A DNA stretch of 32,124 bases from positions 1 through 32,124 of the forward strand of contig JAUHWW010000009.1 in NCBI GenBank assembly GCA_030427365.1, given 5' to 3'. Under the pieces are notes generated by a model that worked only from the letters and a program-made list of their open reading frames with translations, did not search any database and was not told where the DNA came from. The stretch's first letter is position 1; each line of letters begins with the position of its first letter. The position numbers and the translations under genes were made by a program. The stretch comes from a bacterium (GTDB lineage Bacteria > Patescibacteriota > Saccharimonadia > Saccharimonadales > SZUA-47). Shown here one piece after another: positions 26,020-32,124 of the stretch.

Positions 26020-26616
26020 ATGGCAGCTTCAAAAGGCCAACGCGTGGCCGCATTTTTGCTCGCACTCGGGTTTTTATTATCAACGATTGGCTTTACCGCC
26101 TACGTCATTATTGAGTTGAACAGCGAAGATCAAGGGATTATTGCAGAAGATGCACTGCCGATTGAGCAACCTCCTGAAGTAGCTGAGCAGCAACAAGAGG
26201 CTGAAGGGGACCTGCCATGTGGCCAAGAGACCTACGAGGCTGTCGGGGAACGCGACGTGCCTGAGACGGTGACAGCTGAGACGCCAGTGCAAGAGCTGCA
26301 GACAATTGACGTAAAAGAAGGTGATGGTGCTGAGGTGCAGCCGGGTGACTGTGTGGCGGCGCTCTATTACGGCACGCTCGCGACTACCGGGGAGACGTTT
26401 GACGGTAACTATGATTCAGGGTCGCCAATCGAGTTCTCGCTTAACGGCGTTATCCAGGGCTGGACGGAAGGCATCCCGGGTATGAAAGTCGGCGGCATCA
26501 GGCGGCTAGTCATCCCTGCAGAGCAAGCGTATGCCGCAAGTGAGCGTCCAGGCATCCCGGCGAATTCAGATCTAGTCTTCGAAGTAGAAATCGTAAACGC
26601 GCGGCAGGCGCAGTAA
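26020..26616 (+). CDS. FKBP-type peptidyl-prolyl isomerase, membrane-anchored
   Basis: N-terminal TM; ALYYGTLATTGETFDGNYDSGSPIEFSLNGVIQGWTEGIPGMKVGGIRRLVIP. Confidence 0.92.
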   Translation: MAASKGQRVAAFLLALGFLLSTIGFTAYVIIELNSEDQGIIAEDALPIEQPPEVAEQQQEAEGDLPCGQETYEAVGERDVPETVTAETPVQELQTIDVKEGDGAEVQPGDCVAALYYGTLATTGETFDGNYDSGSPIEFSLNGVIQGWTEGIPGMKVGGIRRLVIPAEQAYAASERPGIPANSDLVFEVEIVNARQAQ

Positions 26617-26628
26617 AGGAATAGGCGG

Positions 26629-27021
26629 GTGGCACAATTAGCTAATTTTGATCCTCCAGTCAAGGTCGACGAGCTTCGATGGGACGATAGTGTTGTTGGT
26701 GATGGCGCTGCAGCATTGCCTCACGCTGAGGTGACCATTCACTATACCGGCGCACTTGCGGAGACCGGTGAGATATTTGACTCGTCACAGAGAAGTGAAT
26801 TAGCTCAGCCAGTCACCTTTCCGCTCGACCGATTGATCCAGGGCTGGCAGCAGGGCATCCCAGGTATGAAAGTTGGTGGCAAACGTCGTTTGTACGTTCC
26901 ATACGAACTCGGCTACGGTGAACATGGCGGCGGACCGATTCCAGGAAAAGCAGATTTGGTGTTTGATATTGAATTATTTCATACGAAAGGAGGCGAGCCT
27001 TCAAACGACGAAAATACGTAA
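26629..27021 (+). CDS. FKBP-type peptidyl-prolyl isomerase
   Basis: GTG start; VTIHYTGALAETGEIFDSS...QGWQQGIPGMKVGGKRRLYVP. Confidence 0.92.
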   Translation: MAQLANFDPPVKVDELRWDDSVVGDGAAALPHAEVTIHYTGALAETGEIFDSSQRSELAQPVTFPLDRLIQGWQQGIPGMKVGGKRRLYVPYELGYGEHGGGPIPGKADLVFDIELFHTKGGEPSNDENT

Positions 27022-27124
27022 AAATTACTATATCTAGCGCCTTGATTTTTGGGAGAGACGCCAGGTATAGTAGTAAAGCATAAGAACCATAAACTAAATC
27101 AAAACCTATAAAAGGACTATCAAA

Positions 27125-27370
27125 ATGAAAAAAGTGACTGTTTTCACCACTAACACCTGCAGCTACTGCGCGATGGTGAAGAAATGGCTTGACTCAAAAG
27201 GGATTGAGTATAACACCGTCAATTTGGACGAAAACCCTGACATGCAAAAAGAAATCTATGCCAAAAGCGGTGCGTTGACCGTACCAGTGACGCTTATCGA
27301 AAAAGAAGATGGGCAAGAAGACGTCGTGATCGGCTTTAACTTGCCACGACTTGCAAGCGCAGTTGCCTAA
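27125..27370 (+). CDS. Glutaredoxin-like / NrdH-like redoxin
   Basis: 81 aa, TTNTCSYCAMVKKWL with CxxC, TVPVTLIE cis-Pro motif. Confidence 0.9.
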   Translation: MKKVTVFTTNTCSYCAMVKKWLDSKGIEYNTVNLDENPDMQKEIYAKSGALTVPVTLIEKEDGQEDVVIGFNLPRLASAVA

Positions 27371-27406
27371 CGAACGACTGCTGGATGAGAGATAACATCA
27401 AGAGGG

Positions 27407-27430
27407 GAGCTTGCAAACGCGAGCTCTTTT
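27407..27430 (+). terminator. Rho-independent terminator GAGCTTGC-aaac-GCGAGCTC-TTTT
   Basis: 8-bp stem (one G-T), 4-nt loop, T-run, just downstream of the glutaredoxin gene. Confidence 0.8.
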
Positions 27431-27477
27431 CATATAGAATGTTTAAGTAATCACTTAATAATATCGAAGGTGAATAG

Positions 27478-28443
27478 ATGCACGATGTGGTAATGATAGG
27501 TGCGGGCCCAACGAATTTGGCGGCCGCGGTGTATACAGCAAGAGAAGATATTGAAACCTTGCTGCTAGAGAAAGGCATCATTGGTGGCTTGGCCGCTATT
27601 ACTGATCAAGTCGATAATTATCCTGGTTTTCCTGAGGGTATTGTCGGGGCGGATTTAGCTGACAACCTCGAAAAGCAAGCCAAGCGCTTTGGCGCACAAA
27701 TTGAGCTCGATGAGGTGCAGTCGATTGAAAAAACTGACACAGGGTTCAAACTAAAGACAGCGATGGGTGAGCAGGAAGCCAAGGCGATACTTATCGGTAC
27801 TGGGTCACAGTGGAAAAAGCTTGGCATTCCGGGGGAAGACACCTATTACGGCCGCGGCGTTCATAACTGTGCGACGTGTGACGGGGCGTTTTATCGCGAT
27901 AAGAAGCTGGTCGTTGTTGGCGGCGGCAACTCAAGTGCACAGGAAGCATTATTCTTAACCAAATTCGCTAGTCATATCGACATATTGATTCGTGGTGATA
28001 GCTGGAAAGCATCGGAAGTGCTCGTCCACGAAGTAGAAAAAAATGACAAGATCACCGTCCATTTCAACACAACCGCTGATGAGATTATCGGTGGTGAGGT
28101 CGACGGTATGGACAAAGTTGTCCAGGTGAAAGCGACAAAAGATGGTGAAAAAGTCGATATTGATACCGATGGGATATTTGTGTTCATCGGCCTGTTGCCG
28201 GTGACATCATTCCTTGAAGGCTCAGGTGTTGAGCTTGATGAATATGGATTTGTCAAAACTGATAAAAAGCTCATGACCAATGTGCCAGGAATTTTCTGTG
28301 CGGGTGATGTGCGCAGCGGCGCTACCATGCAAATCGCCTCAGCTGTTGGTGAAGGCGCATCAGCCGCGCTGTCTATCCGTGAATACCTCGAGAACTACGA
28401 CCGCGAACATGCCCACGCTGCAGGTGCGAAAGCAACTGCCTGA
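27478..28443 (+). CDS. trxB: Thioredoxin reductase-like FAD/NAD(P) oxidoreductase
   Basis: GAGPTNLAAAVYTAR, CATCDGAFYRDKKLVVVGGGNSSAQEALFL, FCAGDVRSG. Confidence 0.9.
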   Translation: MHDVVMIGAGPTNLAAAVYTAREDIETLLLEKGIIGGLAAITDQVDNYPGFPEGIVGADLADNLEKQAKRFGAQIELDEVQSIEKTDTGFKLKTAMGEQEAKAILIGTGSQWKKLGIPGEDTYYGRGVHNCATCDGAFYRDKKLVVVGGGNSSAQEALFLTKFASHIDILIRGDSWKASEVLVHEVEKNDKITVHFNTTADEIIGGEVDGMDKVVQVKATKDGEKVDIDTDGIFVFIGLLPVTSFLEGSGVELDEYGFVKTDKKLMTNVPGIFCAGDVRSGATMQIASAVGEGASAALSIREYLENYDREHAHAAGAKATA

Positions 28444-28503
28444 ATAAAAGCAAAAACATTCACTCAAGATGTGATCAGATTGCGGGATAATGTTTCTGTT
28501 TGC

Positions 28504-28926
28504 TTAGTTTATGTTTCCGATTTGCAGTTGCGAGAGCTGGCGGGCGGCGTTTGAACTGTGAGCGCCACCTGAGCCGACTTCTTCGCCGTCGCTTGTGGTA
28601 CGTGAGTTGAATAGTGATGAGCCATCTGTGCCACACGCGCGCAGGATGTCATCCCCACCAGGGTGACGAGGGACGTATGACGTTATATCATAGACAGCAT
28701 CATTAATAATCGTCCAACAATCATCTTCGCTCGCATGTTCTGCAACTTCATCGGCTGAAATTTCTGGGAGAGTTGTATCTGTTTCGACAACTGGACCAGC
28801 AGTATCTAATTGATTCGATGCTTGTTGCGACGCTCCATCATCAGAGTCTCCAGTAGCGATAAATAGTATGCCACCGACGGCAATAATAAGTACGACAATT
28901 AACGCTGCAATGGCACTTGGTTTCAT
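28504..28926 (-). CDS. Membrane-anchored cytochrome b5-like heme-binding domain protein
   Basis: N-terminal TM; DDCWTIINDAVYDITSYVPRHPGGDDIL...F...HSSNAARQL. Confidence 0.85.
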   Translation of the reverse strand: MKPSAIAALIVVLIIAVGGILFIATGDSDDGASQQASNQLDTAGPVVETDTTLPEISADEVAEHASEDDCWTIINDAVYDITSYVPRHPGGDDILRACGTDGSSLFNSRTTSDGEEVGSGGAHSSNAARQLSQLQIGNIN

Positions 28927-28965
28927 AAACGATTCAACCCTCTATTAGTTAGCACCATTGTAGCA

Positions 28966-29556
28966 CTAGCGGCTTGTAAACATGTCCGGATAATCGGTGA
29001 AGATGCCACTGACGCCCCATTTTTTGAGCTCTTCTGCGCGCTCCACATCATTGACGGTATAAGCGTAGACGTCGAAACCTTGTTTCTTTGCAGCTGAGAT
29101 AAAGTTCTTCCACAGCCAGCGCTCGCCCATGTGTAGCCGCTTACTACCGAGCAATGCCGCTTCGGCGACTGCACGTGTGCCGGACCATTTTTCAAGCACG
29201 GCTATTTCAACATGTGGCAGGTGGTCATGGATCCGCTTCAGGATATTGAACTTGAAACTCGAGAAGATGATGTCGCCTTCGTAGCTTTCAAGGAGCTTCA
29301 ACGTTTTATTGACTGATCGTAATTCTTTCATGTCTAGATTAATTGGGACTTTACCCTTGATTTCTTGGAGTGCCTGCTTCAGTGGGCAATAAATCTGCCC
29401 TTCGAGGATTGGGTCGTGTGAGAGTACCGGAACGCCTTTCTGCAGACGAACATCAAGCTCAATCATATCAACGCCCGTTTGCAATGCTTTACGGATCGCA
29501 TCAATAGAATTCTCAGGTGCCAGCCCAGCTGCACCCCTGTGCCCAATAATCTCCAT
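28966..29556 (-). CDS. Glycerophosphodiester phosphodiesterase
   Basis: IGHRGAAGLAPENSIDAIRKALQTGVDMIELDVRLQKGVPVLSHD...AYTVND...GIFTDYPD. Confidence 0.93.
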   Translation of the reverse strand: MEIIGHRGAAGLAPENSIDAIRKALQTGVDMIELDVRLQKGVPVLSHDPILEGQIYCPLKQALQEIKGKVPINLDMKELRSVNKTLKLLESYEGDIIFSSFKFNILKRIHDHLPHVEIAVLEKWSGTRAVAEAALLGSKRLHMGERWLWKNFISAAKKQGFDVYAYTVNDVERAEELKKWGVSGIFTDYPDMFTSR

Positions 29557-29676
29557 AGTCTGCGTATTATAGCAACGCGCATGAGTGTGGCGTCAATACG
29601 TGATTTTTATTTGATGGAGAGTTCCTGCAAGATTATTACCCAATCAGGTACAATATGAGTAAATAGGAGATACATA

Positions 29677-30207
29677 ATGGATTACAATGCAATATTACAG
29701 CCATATGCTGAAGACAAAACGGTAAATGTCGTCATAGAGATCCCAATGGGGTCGAACATGAAGATTGAGTTTGACCGGAAGCGCAACATAATGGTGCTCG
29801 ACCGTGTTGAGCCGAACGTGTTCGCCAAGCCGACGAACTATGGCTTCATCCCAGGAACGCTTGATGATGATGGTGACGAACTTGATGTGCTGTTTGTGAC
29901 AGACCAAGCGGTGCCAACTGGCGTCGTTTCAGAGGCGACGGTTATAGGTGTGTTGGAGTTTGAGGATGACGGCGAGATGGATCATAAAGTCATTTGCGTG
30001 CCGGCAGATGATCGTCACAGCGGCAACCGTGTTGCTTCCCTCGATGATCTAGGCGAGCAATGGCAAAAGATGGTCAAGCATCACTTTACGCACTATAAAG
30101 ACTTGAAAAGTCCGGGAAGCACAAAAGTGCTTGGGTACGGTGACGCAGCAAAAGCGCACGAGGTTATCGCCGAGTGTATTGAGCGGTGGAATAAGGAAGC
30201 AGCTTGA
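29677..30207 (+). CDS. ppa: Inorganic pyrophosphatase (family I)
   Basis: IEIPMGSNMKIEFD, NYGFIPGTLDDDGDELDVLF, KVICVPADD. Confidence 0.96.
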   Translation: MDYNAILQPYAEDKTVNVVIEIPMGSNMKIEFDRKRNIMVLDRVEPNVFAKPTNYGFIPGTLDDDGDELDVLFVTDQAVPTGVVSEATVIGVLEFEDDGEMDHKVICVPADDRHSGNRVASLDDLGEQWQKMVKHHFTHYKDLKSPGSTKVLGYGDAAKAHEVIAECIERWNKEAA

Positions 30208-30962
30208 ACTCGCAGTATGAATTCATATCTCAGTTAGTGAGAGGTCTCCGAGAGGAGATTATGGCCGGCTATGGACAAGTAGATCACGAGGAAAAAGATG
30301 ACCGCACAGTGGTGACTGAGATCGACAAAGCAGTCGAACAAAAGATCGTCGATGCTTTGCTGGCAGAATTTCCAGATATTGGGGTTTACGGCGAGGAGCA
30401 TGGCAAACAAGGGAGCGAAGAGCGCTATTGGCTGATTGATCCAATTGACGGCACGGAAAGTTACGTACGTGGCTTGCCAGGCGTGACGACTATTATCGGG
30501 CTGGTTGAGGACGGCGAAGTGACACAGAGCTATATCTATGATCCAGTCGAGGACGTTCTGTATTCTGCATACAAAGGCCAGGGTGCATTTGCAGATGAAG
30601 AAGAAATTCACGTTTCCAAACGCCCAATTAATCGCGCGACGATATACGTTGGCAGCTCAACACCTCTACAACGCCCGGAAATTATGAGGGCCATCAAAGA
30701 TGCCGGTGTATTTTATGTGGGGTTGTTTTTTGGCGCTGGTATCAAGGCGCTGTATGTGGCGACTGGAAAAATTGAAGGGAATATCTACATTGAGCACGGC
30801 GGGCACGATTGGGATCACTTACCGACAAGAATGCTCGCAGAAGAAGCAGGTGCGATTTTTACCGAATTACCGAACGATCAAAACAAATGGTCGTACGCGG
30901 TGCTTGCACCAGGGATTAATGACACAATTATTGAAGCTGTTCAAAGAGAGTTGCATGCATAA
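30204..30962 (+). CDS. Inositol monophosphatase family protein
   Basis: GEEHG, LIDPIDGTESYVRGLP, GGHDWDHLPTRMLAEEAGA. Confidence 0.92.
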   Translation: MNSQYEFISQLVRGLREEIMAGYGQVDHEEKDDRTVVTEIDKAVEQKIVDALLAEFPDIGVYGEEHGKQGSEERYWLIDPIDGTESYVRGLPGVTTIIGLVEDGEVTQSYIYDPVEDVLYSAYKGQGAFADEEEIHVSKRPINRATIYVGSSTPLQRPEIMRAIKDAGVFYVGLFFGAGIKALYVATGKIEGNIYIEHGGHDWDHLPTRMLAEEAGAIFTELPNDQNKWSYAVLAPGINDTIIEAVQRELHA

Positions 30963-31551
30963 AATCGTCCCAGAGGCAGCGATTCTTGTACCGGATACGG
31001 CGCGTCTCGTTCATAAAGGTCAGATTTTTGAGTTTTACGAGTGGGATCAGGAGTTGTTTGATGGCTCGGTGGCAGTATTCGAGATGTTAAAGCGCAGCGA
31101 TACGCTACAAGTGATGGCAGTGCATGATGGCAAGGTAATTGTTCTGGAAGATGAGCAGCCAGGACAGGAAGGACCACACATCACACTACCCGGTGGCCGA
31201 AGTGAGCCGACGGACTCGTCATGGCTAGAGGGTGCAAAACGAGAATTATTGGAAGAGACGGGCATGCGGTTTAAGCAATGGCGGCTAATATCAGTGCAGC
31301 AACCAACCCCCAAAATTGAATGGTTCACGCCGCTCTATTTAGCGACGGAACTTGAGTCCGAAGCTGAACAGCAACTTGATGCCGGTGAAAGAATCACAGT
31401 AACGAGCATGAGCTTTGCGGATTTGCGAAAGCTGGCTCAGAGTGCAAGGGAGCCACGTCTGAGCTATTTGGCCGGTGTTATCGGAAGATTTGAGAGTCTC
31501 GACGAAGTGCTGCACGCCCCTGAGTTTAACGGAAAAGAAATCAATCGCTGA
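30955..31551 (+). CDS. NUDIX hydrolase
   Basis: Nudix box GGRSEPTDSSWLEGAKRELLEETGM; start trimmed to ATG 30955. Confidence 0.88.
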   Translation: MHKIVPEAAILVPDTARLVHKGQIFEFYEWDQELFDGSVAVFEMLKRSDTLQVMAVHDGKVIVLEDEQPGQEGPHITLPGGRSEPTDSSWLEGAKRELLEETGMRFKQWRLISVQQPTPKIEWFTPLYLATELESEAEQQLDAGERITVTSMSFADLRKLAQSAREPRLSYLAGVIGRFESLDEVLHAPEFNGKEINR

Positions 31552-31605
31552 TTCTAAAGCGCTTGTGCTACAATAATCGTTAAATAAGGGAGGGCAGACT
31601 TGCTC

Positions 31606-32124
31606 ATGAAAACAAAAGTGGCAATTAATGGCTTTGGGCGGATTGGGCGCAACGCCTTCAAAGTAGCATTTGATCGCAGTGACGTTGAGATCGTCGCAAT
31701 AAACGACTTAACTGATACGAAAATGCTCGCGCACTTGCTGAAATACGATACGAACTACGGCAACTATGCGCATGATGTATCATCTGACGAAAAGCACATT
31801 ATCGTTGATAAACACAAAATCCCCGTGTTTTCTGAGCGTGAACCAGGAAATTTGCCGTGGAAAGAGCACGACGTCGACGTTGTGATTGAGTCAACTGGCT
31901 TCTTTGTGAAAAGTGAGCTCGCCAAAGCGCATATTGATGCTGGGGCCAAGCGTGTGGTTATCAGCGCGCCTGCCAAAGATGACGGAGCTGAAACGATCGT
32001 GATTGGTGCAAATGAGGATGTGCTGGAGGGCAGCGACAAGGTTGTTTTCAGTAACGCGAGCTGCACGACCAACTCAATGGCGGCCGTCATGGATCTGATT
32101 GAGCGTGAGTTCGGTATTGATAAA
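31606..32124 (+). CDS. gap: Glyceraldehyde-3-phosphate dehydrogenase, type I (3' truncated by window)
   Basis: MKTKVAINGFGRIGRNAFK, VIESTGFF, SNASCTTN active site; open to window end. Confidence 0.95.
   Translation, partial: MKTKVAINGFGRIGRNAFKVAFDRSDVEIVAINDLTDTKMLAHLLKYDTNYGNYAHDVSSDEKHIIVDKHKIPVFSEREPGNLPWKEHDVDVVIESTGFFVKSELAKAHIDAGAKRVVISAPAKDDGAETIVIGANEDVLEGSDKVVFSNASCTTNSMAAVMDLIEREFGIDK

Noticed and set aside
28444-28503. Inverted repeat AAACATT...AATGTTT between convergent trxB and cytochrome b5 genes
   Set aside because: 7-bp arms with a loop of about 35 nt and AT-rich sequence; could be a weak bidirectional terminator but not supportable.
1-32124. tRNA or rRNA genes, integrases, transposases, prophage genes
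   Set aside because: Looked for by eye in intergenic gaps and ORF products; none found. A tRNAscan/Infernal run would be needed to exclude small RNAs fully.

Overview
The window is about 32 kb of compact, gene-dense bacterial chromosome. Small proteins, tight packing and gene content suggest Patescibacteria/CPR, probably Saccharibacteria-like; this is inference, with no marker phylogeny run. I recognise about 35 genes: a CorA C-terminus, a Fur-family regulator divergent from a ZIP transporter, RmuC, an MGH1/GH63-like hydrolase, YajQ, an FMN reductase, pheS and pheT, an N-formylglutamate amidohydrolase-like protein, metK, an ABC exporter, an RND permease, a Thr-rich lipoprotein plus a lipobox sortase, two FKBPs, a glutaredoxin, a TrxB-like reductase, a cytochrome-b5 protein, GDPD, Ppa, IMPase, NUDIX and a partial gap. 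Observations most worth follow-up: (1) pheS and pheT are separated by a translationally coupled cassette (alpha/beta hydrolase, SDR, asparaginase-like A, Zn-ADH, RidA, asparaginase-like B, HIT), in which both single-domain asparaginase-like proteins have lost the Asp of HGTDT. (2) A structured leader of about 340 nt precedes metK, with a four-way-junction fold resembling the SAM-I clan plus a hairpin over the Shine-Dalgarno (SD). (3) A non-coding region of about 400 bp follows metK, with a duplicated 22-bp tandem repeat (AAAGCGGATTT x2), nested inverted repeats, a CRP/FNR-like dyad and a candidate small RNA of about 66 nt ending in a strong terminator. (4) A -10 hexamer lies 6-9 nt upstream of the ATG in 12 genes, suggesting widespread leaderless mRNAs. 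(5) A perfect 9-5-9 dyad lies between the fur-like and ZIP genes. (6) A predicted lipid-anchored sortase.
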